NCBI RefSeq assembly: GCF_031426495.1
Contig: NZ_JANPLK010000049.1
Location: 167,136-231,135 of the forward strand
DNA from: Gemmatimonas sp.
GTDB taxonomy: Bacteria > Gemmatimonadota > Gemmatimonadetes > Gemmatimonadales > Gemmatimonadaceae
Direction: 5' to 3'
DNA length: 64,000 nucleotides
Shown piece by piece: positions 29,394-38,470 of the stretch. A program made the position numbers and the translations under genes. Position 1 is the first letter of the stretch; each line of letters begins with the position of its first letter. The notes under the pieces are model-generated. The model searched no databases. It saw nothing but the letters and a program-made list of their open reading frames with translations, and was not told where the DNA came from.

Positions 29394-30992
29394 ATGACAC
29401 TGACACGCGGCGCGTCCGCACGCGCGCTGGCCATCGCCTTCGCGCTATTGGTTGCCGCCCCGGCCAAGGCCCAGCGCGCCATTGAACTCGATGCGGCAAC
29501 CATCATCGAGCTCAACGCCGCATTCGATGCGGGCACGCTGTCGTCGGTACAGTTGGTCACGCGCTATCTGGCCCGCATCGCGGCGTACGACCGACAGGGT
29601 CCGTCGATTCATGCCGTTCTCCGCTTGAACCCGAGAGCACTCGAGACCGCCCGCGCGCTCGATGCGGAACGCAAGGCCACGGGGAAGCGCTCACCGCTGC
29701 ACGGCGTGCCGATCGTATTGAAGGACAACTTCGATACGCGGGAGCTTCCCACGACCGGCGGCTCGGTGCTGCTGGACGGGTACGTCCCATCGCGTGATGC
29801 GGTGCTCGTGCAGCGACTGCGCAATGCGGGCGCCATCGTGCTGGCGAAGGTGAACATGTCCGAGTTCGCGTCGTCGGGCGCGTACAGCTCACTTGGCGGC
29901 CAGTCGTTGAATCCGCATCACACCGACTTTTCGCCGGGCGGCTCATCGGGCGGCACCGGCGCCGCGATCGCCGCGGCATTCGCACAGTTCGGGCTTGGAA
30001 CCGATACCGGCGGCAGCATTCGCGGGCCCGCCACCGTGAACGGCATCGTGGCGCTCAAACCCACGCACGGACTGCTCAGTCGGACCGGCATCATTCCCTT
30101 GGCGCTGTCGTTCGACACCGGTGGTCCCATGGCGCGTAGCGTGACCGACCTCGCGATCGCGCTCGGTGCCCTCACGGGCGTCGATGCCGCAGACACCGCC
30201 ACCCGTCGCAGCGAGGGACACGCCGAGCGCGATTACACCAAGTACCTGCAGCCAAACGCGCTGAAGGGCGCACGCATCGGGATTGCCCGCGACTACATGG
30301 GGTTCGATACCGACGTTGACTGGGTGGTCGAGTCGTCACTCCACGCGATGCGCAACGCCGGCGCCACGATTGTCGACGTGCGCTTTCCGAAGTGGATGCT
30401 CGAGGCGAAGGATGCGTGGTACACGGCGATTCGTTTCCCGGAATTCGCACCGCAGATTGCCGAATATTTGCGGGATACGCCAGCCGGTTATCCGAAAACG
30501 CTGGCCGACATGCTCGAACGTACCCGCGAGATGTCCTCGATCAGCGCCAAAGGATCCGCTCCGAATGCCTCGCGCTGGGCGAAATTCGTGAATGAGCTCG
30601 CCAGCGGCAGCACAGACGACTACCGCTATCGTGCGGTACGCGATCATGCCCTACCGATGATGCGTGACGTGGTGAACGGGGTGATCGCGTCGCAACAGCT
30701 CGACGCGATCGTATACCCGACGCAATCGATGAAGCCCGAGCGCATCGAGCGGGAGGGGAGCAGTACCGCGCCCGATGCCATGAACATCGCCAACCTCACG
30801 GGGTTCCCCGACCTGATCGTACCCGCCGGTTTCAGCGACAACCGGATGCCGATCGGGATTTCCTTTCTCGGTGGCGCGTGGAGCGAGCCCAAACTCATTG
30901 CACTGGGTTTCAGCTTCGAACAGATCACCCGCGCTCGCCGGCGGCCGGTGACGACACCGGCACTACCGGGCGAGGCGGTCGTGCTCAAGTAG
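29394..30992 (+). CDS. Amidase signature family enzyme, secreted
   Basis: About 532 residues from ATG 29394, with a signal peptide ending APAKAQ. The Ser-Ser-Lys triad regions are present: Lys in LKDNFDTRE, the cis-Ser region GTDTGGSIRGPA, and the Gly/Ser-rich SPGGSSGGTGAAIAA. The motif KPTHGLLSRTGIIPLALSFDTGGPMARS is typical of GatA-like periplasmic amidases. It should hydrolyse linear amides in the periplasm; it is not a tRNA amidotransferase subunit, because no gatB or gatC is nearby. A second amidase of the family lies at 48750-50354. Confidence 0.92.
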   Translation: MTLTRGASARALAIAFALLVAAPAKAQRAIELDAATIIELNAAFDAGTLSSVQLVTRYLARIAAYDRQGPSIHAVLRLNPRALETARALDAERKATGKRSPLHGVPIVLKDNFDTRELPTTGGSVLLDGYVPSRDAVLVQRLRNAGAIVLAKVNMSEFASSGAYSSLGGQSLNPHHTDFSPGGSSGGTGAAIAAAFAQFGLGTDTGGSIRGPATVNGIVALKPTHGLLSRTGIIPLALSFDTGGPMARSVTDLAIALGALTGVDAADTATRRSEGHAERDYTKYLQPNALKGARIGIARDYMGFDTDVDWVVESSLHAMRNAGATIVDVRFPKWMLEAKDAWYTAIRFPEFAPQIAEYLRDTPAGYPKTLADMLERTREMSSISAKGSAPNASRWAKFVNELASGSTDDYRYRAVRDHALPMMRDVVNGVIASQQLDAIVYPTQSMKPERIEREGSSTAPDAMNIANLTGFPDLIVPAGFSDNRMPIGISFLGGAWSEPKLIALGFSFEQITRARRRPVTTPALPGEAVVLK

Positions 30993-31014
30993 CGTGTGGT
31001 GCGCCACGCGCTCG

Positions 31015-31626
31015 TTACGCGTGGATGTACTTCTCGAAGATGGCGCTGAAGTCCTTGCGCGTATGATCGTCGCGCACCGCATCGTTCAAGGCCTCGAGCA
31101 CGGCGCGGTAGTGGCTCACCACCGATGCGGGATCGGTGACGGTGTTGTTCAGCTTCATCATCGACCCCAGCACGGACGCGGCGGCCATGGCGTGGGCGCG
31201 CCCCACTTCGTCGCGCTTCTGCAGCTTCCCAATCGTATGCAGCGCTTTGTACATGTCCTTGAGCGCCTCAAGATGGCTCTTGCGCACATCGATGCTGAAC
31301 AGCTTGTCACCGATGGTGAACTTGAGCTCGATATCGAGGTCCACCGTGCCGGCGGTCTCGATCGACACGTGGGCGATCGGATACTGCGCGTAGTCGTAGC
31401 GGCGGATCACTCGCTTGGCCGAGATGGCCGACTCACCGTCCACGTGAATGAGCGCCAGATTCGTGAAGCAGTACTCGTCCTTCCGCGACTTGATCAGGAA
31501 GTAGATCTTCTCGTGATCTTCGTGAAAGAGGTAATCGTCGGCATCGACCTTGTCGAAGTCCTTGGATTCGACGATGACACCGATGTCGCTGAGGCCGAGC
31601 GCCTCGGCGGCGAACTTCTTGAACAT
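31015..31626 (-). CDS. YvbH-like PH domain protein
   Basis: 203 residues, no signal peptide. The N-terminus (MFKKFAAEALGLSDIGVIVE, then KDFDKVDADDYLFHEDHEKI) is strongly like Bacillus YvbH, a PH-domain protein with a C-terminal oligomerisation region. KSRKDEYCFTNLALIHVDG and IELKFTIGDKLFSIDVRKSH continue the PH fold to about residue 125. The remaining helical part (about 130-203) matches the YvbH extension. Function unknown; cytoplasmic. It lies 57 bases downstream of the M20-like gene on the same strand. Confidence 0.85.
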   Translation of the reverse strand: MFKKFAAEALGLSDIGVIVESKDFDKVDADDYLFHEDHEKIYFLIKSRKDEYCFTNLALIHVDGESAISAKRVIRRYDYAQYPIAHVSIETAGTVDLDIELKFTIGDKLFSIDVRKSHLEALKDMYKALHTIGKLQKRDEVGRAHAMAAASVLGSMMKLNNTVTDPASVVSHYRAVLEALNDAVRDDHTRKDFSAIFEKYIHA

Positions 31627-31683
31627 GTGAACTCCAGTTGGAAGGGGCCATCGACAGGCGTGACAAACCGAACACCCCGTACG

Positions 31684-32910
31684 CTACCGCACGCCCATCA
31701 CGGCTGCCAGTCGCGCCACGAACTTCGCGCTGCGCAGCATTGATGGGACATCCGCGAACTCTCCAGGCTCGGCGCGCGCGCCGCCACGCTCGCCGCCCAT
31801 GCCGATCGCCAGCGTTCCTCCGGCAATCGCCACGTTCAGGTTCGACGAGCCGGCATTGCCCAACTGCGGCGTTATGCCAAGCGCCTTCGCGATGGCGACT
31901 GAACTTGTCACGAGCTTTGAGGTGACCGCGCCCGCGATCTGACCACCGGCCGTCTGCTGCAACACGCGCAGGTCGAATCGCGTGCCCGTTTCGCGTGACA
32001 CGCTGTCGAGCACCGCGCGCACGGCCGCTTCGTTGCGGGCAATCGCCGGCGCCTCGAGTGCGCGGATGTCCACCGAGAACCAGGCGCTATCCGGTTTGCG
32101 ATTCACCACATCGCCCGAGCGGATCATCGAGATGTTGAGCACGGAACGCGTACTGGCCGGCGGCTGCGGAATCGCCAGGATGCGATCGACCGCTCGCGCG
32201 ATTCCCTGGTTCACATTCGGCAGGCCGCCCGTGAGCGTGTGCCCGCCCTGGTGATAGGCCCACACCTTCCACCAATGAATGCCGATCGCTCCGTAGGTGA
32301 GCGAGCGTCCGTCGCCGAGCACATCCACGAACGCATCGGCGCGCGACTTCCATTCGCCATACAGCGCCTTCATGCCCAGCAGCCCGGTCTCCTCCTGAGC
32401 TACGGCCGCGAACACGAGATCATGCTCTGGTCGCACACCGGCCGCGATGAGCGCCCGCGCCGCGCCGAGGACCGCCGCCGTCGTGCTCGACGTGTTGCTG
32501 CCGGGGCCGATCACGCGGTCACCGTCCGCATACGGCGGGCGCGTGGCGTTCCGCTGATGCTGCGCCACCGGCGCGAGATCATCCAAGGTCGCCACGAACA
32601 CGATCGCCCGCCGCGTCACGTCGGGAAGGGAGCCTCGAATACGTCCGGTCACGTTCGGCAGGCGATCCACCGTGACATCGGCCAGACCGATAGCCCGCAT
32701 GCGTGCCGCGACGGCGTGCGCCCGCTCCGCTTCCTCGCCCGACGGCGAGCGAATCGCGGCGAGTCGCAGCAGATCGGCGGAGATGCTGTCGCGGTGGGCG
32801 TCCACCAGCTGATCGAGGCGCGCGGCGAGCGCAGCCGGCTGCGCCGAGAGCGGGGCGGCGTACGCCAGCGCGCAGGCACAGAGCGCACGAGCCGCAGTGG
32901 TCACAAACAT
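31684..32910 (-). CDS. M20/M28-like peptidase homologue with missing metal ligands
   Basis: About 408 residues from ATG 32910 (MFVTTAARALCACALAYAAPLSAQ, a signal peptide). The M20 scaffold is clear: IRSPSGEEAERAHAVAARM, DGDRVIGPGS, AQEETGLLGMKAL and a C-terminal SSNLNVAIAGG segment. Ligands are changed, however. The HxD motif reads ATLDD (Thr108 for His), the bridging Asp after GPGS is lost (SNTSS), and the late His in the GG..H..E segment is absent (GGARAEPGEF). The Glu pair 173-174 remains. It may be a non-catalytic homologue or use another site. Periplasmic. Confidence 0.8.
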   Translation of the reverse strand: MFVTTAARALCACALAYAAPLSAQPAALAARLDQLVDAHRDSISADLLRLAAIRSPSGEEAERAHAVAARMRAIGLADVTVDRLPNVTGRIRGSLPDVTRRAIVFVATLDDLAPVAQHQRNATRPPYADGDRVIGPGSNTSSTTAAVLGAARALIAAGVRPEHDLVFAAVAQEETGLLGMKALYGEWKSRADAFVDVLGDGRSLTYGAIGIHWWKVWAYHQGGHTLTGGLPNVNQGIARAVDRILAIPQPPASTRSVLNISMIRSGDVVNRKPDSAWFSVDIRALEAPAIARNEAAVRAVLDSVSRETGTRFDLRVLQQTAGGQIAGAVTSKLVTSSVAIAKALGITPQLGNAGSSNLNVAIAGGTLAIGMGGERGGARAEPGEFADVPSMLRSAKFVARLAAVMGVR

Positions 32911-32976
32911 CGGGAGTCCGGAGAGCGGGAGAATGGGCGGTCGACGACCGAACGTGACCAAACGCCGACCTCTCGG

Positions 32977-33894
32977 TCAAGTGGACACCGTGAGATCATA
33001 GCCGTACACGTGAGTGAGATCGGGCTCGATCGCTACGAATCCGGCTCCCGGTTGCTCGTCGGCGAACACCACGAGGGTCACGGAATCACCGACGCGTTGC
33101 GTCGACAATACGCAATGGCGATGCGTCATGTACGGAACCGCGTCGGGCGTGATGTGCGCCTCCCAGACCCGCCCCCGGAATTCATCGATGCAGCGATCGG
33201 CCGCGCCGTCGCGCAGGACGCGACCACGGGCTAGCAAGACGATCTGGGCGCATCGATCGCGAATCAGGTGAGCGTTTGAGGTCGCGAGAATGACGATACG
33301 GTGGTCGGCGGTGTGCTCCACGAGGTCCAGCAAGGCGAGAAACTCGGCGGCGTCGAGCTCGTGTGACGGCACGTCCAAGAGCAGAAGTTGCGGTGAATCC
33401 AGCAACGCGATGGCCACCATCAATCGCCATTGCATCGCGGGCGTGAGTTCACCAACTCGCAGCGAGCGCGCGTCCCACAAGTCGACAAGACGCAACTGCG
33501 CTTCGACGCGCGCCCGTCGGAGCCGTGGAATGAATGGCTCGTGCAAAGCGGCAAAGTGCTCGAGCGCAACCTGAACCGGCACCGGTGGAGGCACCCGTGA
33601 ATCCGTCGGCACATAGGCGGCAAGCTTCCGCAGTAACGCGGGACTGACTGTCCCGTCGGTATCGCCGAAGCACACCGTACCCTGATCTGGACGCTCGCGC
33701 GCACCAATGATGTTCAGGAGCGTCGACTTCCCGGCGCCGGTCGGACCGAGTACGTAGGTCAGCCCGCGCACCAGCGACAGGGAAACGTCGTCCAGCGCGC
33801 GCGTCCCGTCGGCGTAGCCCTTCGTCACACGGTTCACGCACAACTGGTGTTTGCGCCGCTCATGGAATGCGTCGAGCGATATCGAGGCTCGCAT
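32977..33894 (-). CDS. ABC-type ATPase with degenerate catalytic motifs
   Basis: 305 residues. Walker A is perfect (LGPTGAGKST), but the Q-loop reads YVPTD, the signature reads LTPAMQWRL instead of LSGGQ, and Walker B reads LLLLDVPSHELDA with Val for the catalytic Glu. The switch region reads ATSNAH instead of having the usual His. An extra C-terminal beta domain (about 235-305) follows. It probably binds ATP but may hydrolyse it poorly. No permease is adjacent. The start overlaps the stop of the OmpH-like gene (TAATG), tying it to the envelope operon. Confidence 0.8.
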   Translation of the reverse strand: MRASISLDAFHERRKHQLCVNRVTKGYADGTRALDDVSLSLVRGLTYVLGPTGAGKSTLLNIIGARERPDQGTVCFGDTDGTVSPALLRKLAAYVPTDSRVPPPVPVQVALEHFAALHEPFIPRLRRARVEAQLRLVDLWDARSLRVGELTPAMQWRLMVAIALLDSPQLLLLDVPSHELDAAEFLALLDLVEHTADHRIVILATSNAHLIRDRCAQIVLLARGRVLRDGAADRCIDEFRGRVWEAHITPDAVPYMTHRHCVLSTQRVGDSVTLVVFADEQPGAGFVAIEPDLTHVYGYDLTVST

Positions 33895-34502
33895 TAACCG
33901 TTCGGTCGGAGCAGGCGTGCGCGTTCCGGTGCGCTGCCCGGAGTCGACAGCGACCGGTCTGCGCTCGCCCGGCGCAGCTCAGACACGATCGCGCTGGTGA
34001 TATCGATCGCATCATCGGCGTCGATCTCAACGCCACCGGTCGCACGGTCGAGCGCTAGCTGGTAGCCCTGACGGACGCGCACCAAGCGGACCGCCTCGCG
34101 GATGCGACGCAGTAACGGGCCACGCAACGCCTCGAGACGCTGCTGAATGACGCCGTCAAGGTTTTCCAGCATCTGCTCCACCAGCAGTTCCCTGGCCCGC
34201 AGGTTCAGCTTGCCGGCTTCACGCTCACGCAGCGTGAGTCGCTCTTCGACCTTTACCAGTTCATCGAGCGCCAGTCGGAGCGAATCGGACGCTGCGGTAA
34301 CCATCGTGCGCGCCTTCGCTTGCTCGAGGGCGAACTCCGATTCCACCGCACCCCGCTCCGGCATGGAATCGAAGACCACACGCGAGTCATAAACGGCGAT
34401 GCGGGTGGCCGGCATACGTGGCGTGCGCGGAGCCTGCTGGGCAATCACCCAGTCCGGAATGCCCACGACGAGCACGGCAAGACAAAGCAGAGTGGCTCGC
34501 AT
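33894..34502 (-). CDS. OmpH/Skp-like periplasmic protein
   Basis: About 202 residues from ATG 34502, with a signal peptide (LLCLAVLVVGIPDWVIAQQ). The mature part starts with RIAVYDSRVVFDSMPE, the usual OmpH/Skp N-terminal strand. It then forms a long charged coiled coil (about 60-150), as in the tentacles of this periplasmic outer-membrane-protein chaperone. The C-terminal strand (YQLALDRATGGVEIDADDAIDIT) also fits the family. Its ATG overlaps the stop of the upstream beta-barrel gene (TGATG) and its own stop overlaps the ABC ATPase start. Confidence 0.8.
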   Translation of the reverse strand: MRATLLCLAVLVVGIPDWVIAQQAPRTPRMPATRIAVYDSRVVFDSMPERGAVESEFALEQAKARTMVTAASDSLRLALDELVKVEERLTLREREAGKLNLRARELLVEQMLENLDGVIQQRLEALRGPLLRRIREAVRLVRVRQGYQLALDRATGGVEIDADDAIDITSAIVSELRRASADRSLSTPGSAPERARLLRPNG

Positions 34503-35050
34503 CAGAACCTCGCTCCGATCACAAGTGGCATGAACGTGAGCCACTGCTCGCCGGTACGCGCCGGTGTGCGAACCGCATGCAGTCGGAGTTCAACGAAGAA
34601 GTCTCGACTGCCGAGCGCGATGATTTCACCGACGCCGACATTGATGCCCGGCGCCTGGCGCTCAGCAAAGGAATCCGTCGGCCCGTCGCGCCAGTACCAA
34701 CCCGCCCCGGCCACGCCATACAGCTCGAGCTTGCGCTCGTGTCGGCGGGTGGTGACGTTGGCAATGACCGCACCGAGATGGGTACTCTCGGACGACATGT
34801 TGGGTCGCACGTCGCGAAACTGCGCGTACATGCCTTCGAGGGTCAACCCGACCGGCACGCGCGGCGCGCGCAGCCAGAGCGCCCCTTTGAGCGTCACGCT
34901 CTCCGCGACGTCACGGCCAAAGGCGCCCGCGGGGATCGCCGTACCAAGGGCGACCGACGGAGCAATGGACCACTGTCCCTGGGCCGGCCTGGCAACGAGG
35001 AGCGCTGACGAGAACAACAGCGGGTACACCAACAAACGGGTGAGACGCAT
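34502..35050 (-). CDS. Outer-membrane beta-barrel-like protein
   Basis: 182 residues with a signal peptide ending PAQGQ. The mature sequence alternates hydrophobic and polar residues in short strands and ends with an aromatic residue (PLVIGARF), the usual signature for BAM insertion. An eight-stranded barrel of the OmpW/OmpX size class is likely. It is the gene just before the OmpH-like chaperone, overlapping by one base, so the pair may be client and chaperone. No specific family was recognised. Confidence 0.65.
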   Translation of the reverse strand: MRLTRLLVYPLLFSSALLVARPAQGQWSIAPSVALGTAIPAGAFGRDVAESVTLKGALWLRAPRVPVGLTLEGMYAQFRDVRPNMSSESTHLGAVIANVTTRRHERKLELYGVAGAGWYWRDGPTDSFAERQAPGINVGVGEIIALGSRDFFVELRLHAVRTPARTGEQWLTFMPLVIGARF

Positions 35051-35131
35051 ACGACCGACTCCGGTGCAATGAGGATGGTACGTCGCGTGCGCAATCGTGG
35101 CACGCGACGGTGTCGCGAAGTTCGGGTGCCG

Positions 35132-36079
35132 CTACGGTGTGCCCGGCGGCAGCGGCGACAGCGGACGCTCAACGCGTCGCGCACCCGGCGTCGGGGCGGT
35201 CGGTGCGCTCAGCGACGCGGAACCACCAGATGGTGCCGCGCGCACCACGGACGCATCGTCGCCTGAGTCTGCGTTCAGCAGCATCGGCGTTTTCCCATCC
35301 GTCACGATCACCTTCGCGTTCGGACTCCGTGCCAGCTCGCGGAATGCCTCGATCGACTGATACGAAATGATGGACGGGGTCAGGCCCTGCGCGATGATTG
35401 CCCAGGCATCGCGAATGCCGGTGGCTTCGATCGTTCGACGCTCCGCTTCCTGTCGTTCGCGATCCAACACGAATCGCATCTGCTCCGAACGCTGCTCCGC
35501 TTCCAGCTTTTCCTCGATGGACCGCGCCAAATCGGCGGGTAGCCGAATGCTCTTGAGCAGCACGGTCTCCACTTCGAAGCCGCGAGCGTCGAGCACCGAC
35601 ATCATCTGGTCCTTGATGGCGCGTTCGATGCCGGAGCGCGTTCCGGAGTGCAGATCTTTTGCCATGTAGCGCGACGACACATCGGCGGCCGCCGAGCGGA
35701 AGACGGGAATGATGACGTCCTCTTCGTAGCGGAGACCACTCTTCTCCAGGATGCGTGCCACCTGTTCGGGGCGCGCGCGATACAGGATCGAAACCTCCGC
35801 CGACACATTCAGACCCTCACGCGTCGGCATTTCGAGGCGCACCTCGCGGTTGACGACGCGGGATGGCACACGCAGCACGGCATTGACGCCGGGAATCAGC
35901 AGCTGTGCGCCGGGCTGTAGCGGACCGCTGGCCACGCGCCCGAAGCGCGTCTTGACACCGATTTCGTCCTGGCGAATCGTGGCGCATGCTCCGAGCGGCA
36001 GGAGCAGCACGATCCCGAGGGCAGCGCGAAGGGACTGACGCGAGTGCACGCGTGGCGGGAGGGGTAGACGAATGGACAT
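35132..36079 (-). CDS. SPFH/prohibitin-like lipoprotein
   Basis: About 315 residues from ATG 36079 (MSIRLPLPPR), giving a lipoprotein leader with lipobox near LPLGAC; the open frame upstream has no leader features. The SPFH domain (about 40-220) includes RFGRVASGPLQPGAQLLIPG, RPEQVARILEKSGLRYEEDVIIP and SIRLPADLARSIEEKLEAEQ. A short coiled coil and a Pro/Ser-rich tail follow. Unlike cytoplasmic flotillins, a lipidated SPFH protein would face the periplasm, like HflK/HflC-type proteins. It heads the run of envelope genes below, with an 81-base gap. Confidence 0.85.
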   Translation of the reverse strand: MSIRLPLPPRVHSRQSLRAALGIVLLLPLGACATIRQDEIGVKTRFGRVASGPLQPGAQLLIPGVNAVLRVPSRVVNREVRLEMPTREGLNVSAEVSILYRARPEQVARILEKSGLRYEEDVIIPVFRSAAADVSSRYMAKDLHSGTRSGIERAIKDQMMSVLDARGFEVETVLLKSIRLPADLARSIEEKLEAEQRSEQMRFVLDRERQEAERRTIEATGIRDAWAIIAQGLTPSIISYQSIEAFRELARSPNAKVIVTDGKTPMLLNADSGDDASVVRAAPSGGSASLSAPTAPTPGARRVERPLSPLPPGTP

Positions 36080-36169
36080 GAGCGACTCACGTCTGATGGT
36101 AGCGCGAAGCGCGAGCAGCTTCGCAATGCCACCGCACGAATGCGCGGTAGATGCGAAGGTCTCGCGCAG

Positions 36170-36195
36170 TCTGGTTGTCCGTACCGGACACCAGA
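36170..36195. promoter_or_regulatory. Imperfect hairpin upstream of the SPFH lipoprotein gene
   Basis: TCTGG/CCAGA and TGTCCG/CGGACA form an 11-bp stem with one bulged T and a three-base loop. It sits in the longest gene-free stretch of the window (36080-36340), upstream of the SPFH gene. It could be an operator or RNA element; there is no further evidence. I see nothing else recognisable in this gap. Confidence 0.3.
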
Positions 36196-36339
36196 GCCCA
36201 ACCAATCCGTGCGCACTCGCGAGCGCAGTCTTGACGAATTGATCGCACGGGACACGGCCCGCGGTGCTACTCCCCTTCTCCCGAAAATCTATGTCGGTTC
36301 CGCGCCATGTCCAGCGCCCAACAGATCGTTTGTTCAAGT

Positions 36340-37571
36340 GATCGCCATTGAGCTACCCTACGCTCGCAACACGCATCGACAACGCAATATTTTCCACGAT
36401 CTGGGCGAACCGCATACTCCGCGCTTCGGTCTCACCATGACCGACATGGGAGCGATTACCGCCTGGGCCTTTCAGCTTAGCTACGCGCTGTTCCAAGTGC
36501 CCGCCGGCATGTTCGGCGAGCGATTCGGTGCCCGCATCGCTCGCTTCGTCGCGCTGCTCGGCTGAGCCGTGTCGTCGCTGGCCACGGGCTTCATGCGTGA
36601 AGCAGCTGCCACCGCCACACTCATCGGCACGCGCATTCTCCTCGGCCTCGCACCGGCCGCGGTCTTCCCGGTCGCCGCGATGGCCGTCTCGCAGTACGTC
36701 GCGGCCGAGCACCGCGTGCGCGCCAATGCGTTCTACATCTCGGCCGCCTCGCTCGGTGCAGCGGTGGCTCCGCTCATGATGGCACCCGTCATGGAGCGAT
36801 TCGGCTGGCGTGCCGTCTTTCTGCTCAGCGTAGCCGTCGGTGCCGCCACCGCCGCCATCTGGATGTCGCTCATGCCGCGCATACCAACCGCATCGGCCTC
36901 GAATCCCGCCCTGACGCTTGCGGCGCTTCGCCGCAGCACGCAGCGACTGGCTTCCGACCCCAGCCTGCAGCAACTCTCCATCGCGTATCTGCTGCACTCG
37001 GCCGTGTACTTCGTGTTCGTCTTCTGGTTTTTCCGCTACCTCACGGAGGGACGCGGTTTCACGGTACTCGACAGCGGCCTGTGGGGCAGTATCCCCAACA
37101 TCGCCGGCTTCGTATTCGCCCCGATCATCGGTGCCATGGCCGACCGCCTCGGGCGCCGCATTGGAGATGGACGGGCGAGGCGGCGCGTCGCGATGGGATG
37201 ACCGCTCAGCGCGGCCGCGCTGGCGCTCACGGGTGCCGTTGTCCCCGGCGCGCTGCTCACCATCGCTGCGCTCAGCCTGTCCTCGGCATGCCTCAATGGG
37301 GCGGAAGCGCCGTTCTTCACGACAGCGACCGTGATCGGCGCATCGAACCCCGGTGCCTCCGCCGGGCTGTTGAACCTGATGGGCAACCTCCGGCGGCGTA
37401 CTCTCGATCTGGCTCGTGCCGATGATGTCCGACGCGTGGGGCTGGAATGGCACGACCCTATTCTGGGCGGCCGTGGCGGCCGTGGCGGCCCTGCCCTGGC
37501 TCAGCGTTGACGCCGAGGACGCCCCGCCGAGAGCGAGCCCGCACGGCGTGGAGACGGCGCGGACCGCATAG
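36340..37571 (+). pseudogene. Decayed MFS transporter
   Basis: Membrane-transporter sequence is spread over several frames. One frame gives MGAITAWAFQLSYALFQVP and ends at TGA 36563-36565 inside LLG-stop-AVSSLATG, where Trp is expected. The same frame resumes with GTRILLGLAPAAVFPVAAMA and runs to a second TGA (37199-37201, again where Trp is expected, VAMG-stop-PLSAAA). It continues to about 37390, where one extra C shifts the frame to GVLSIWLVPMMSDAWG and the final stop at 37569-37571. The N-terminal helix also seems lost. With two nonsense codons and at least one frameshift, this is inactive rather than a single error. Confidence 0.88.
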
Positions 37572-37636
37572 TGCCTCGCGTCGCACCGATCGCGGTGCCA
37601 TACTAGCGCTTTACGGTTCCCTCATGAGGAGGCAGT

Positions 37637-38470
37637 GTGCGCGACCCGAACGTCCGACGATGGATCTCCCTCGTACCCATGCTGCTGGCGATCGCGCCAC
37701 TAGGGTTCACGCCCACGACCGTCGCCCACGCCCAAGGCTCGTTGGCGCCGCCAAGCCCCAGCGGCCGGACCGTCACGCCGGTGTTCGAAGGGTGGTACCG
37801 TAACAAGGACGGCAGCTACAGCCTGTCCTTCGGCTACTACAATCGGAATACCGTTGAACAGATGGATGTGCCGATTGGCAGCGACAACTTTGTCGCGCCC
37901 GGTAGCCCGAATCAGGGACAGCCATCGACGTTTGCAGCGCGTCGGCATTGGGGCGTGTTCGCGGTCGTCGTGCCGGCCGACTTTGGTACGAAGCAGGTCG
38001 TGTGGACGGTGAAGGATCGCGGACAAGCTTTTGCCATTGCTGGCAGCCTGAAGCCCGATTGGGAGATCGACGCGATTGAGGGTGAGGCAAGCAGCAACAA
38101 CACCCCGCCAGCGTTGCGCTTCGCTCCCACCGGCCCGGACGGTCGCGGGCCTCTCGGCGTCACGAGTCATGCACTGCGTACACGAGTCGGCATACCACTC
38201 GCCCTCAACGTGACGGTCACCGACGACGGGAACACCAAAGCACCCGTGGATCTGACCTGGTTCAAGCACCAGGGCCTTGGCGACGTGGCCTTCTCCGCAC
38301 CAACCAACCGCCTCACGCCCACCGGCGGCACGGGCTCCACGACGGCGACGTTCGATCGACCCGGCGAGTATCTCATTCGCGTGCGCGCCAACGATCTCTC
38401 GGCGATGACGGCGGGCCACGCGCAGTGCTGCTGGACCAACGGATTTATTCCTGTGACGGTGACCCCATGA
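37637..38470 (+). CDS. Secreted protein of the copper/PQQ redox operon, function unknown
   Basis: 277 residues from GTG 37637, preceded by a strong AGGAGG (37627-37632). The signal peptide ends near TVAHAQ. The mature part appears all-beta, with a conserved opening (TPVFEGWYRNKDGSYSLSFG) and a C-terminal immunoglobulin-like half (about 165-277) ending with TAGHAQCCWTNGF. No enzyme motif is seen. Its stop overlaps the start of the cytochrome/monooxygenase-like gene (ATGA), so it belongs to the redox operon, perhaps as a structural partner. Confidence 0.75.
   Translation: MRDPNVRRWISLVPMLLAIAPLGFTPTTVAHAQGSLAPPSPSGRTVTPVFEGWYRNKDGSYSLSFGYYNRNTVEQMDVPIGSDNFVAPGSPNQGQPSTFAARRHWGVFAVVVPADFGTKQVVWTVKDRGQAFAIAGSLKPDWEIDAIEGEASSNNTPPALRFAPTGPDGRGPLGVTSHALRTRVGIPLALNVTVTDDGNTKAPVDLTWFKHQGLGDVAFSAPTNRLTPTGGTGSTTATFDRPGEYLIRVRANDLSAMTAGHAQCCWTNGFIPVTVTP

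Noticed and set aside
36340..37571. TGA read as tryptophan in the MFS gene
   Set aside because: TGA is the normal stop of many intact genes here, and a separate frameshift also breaks the gene.
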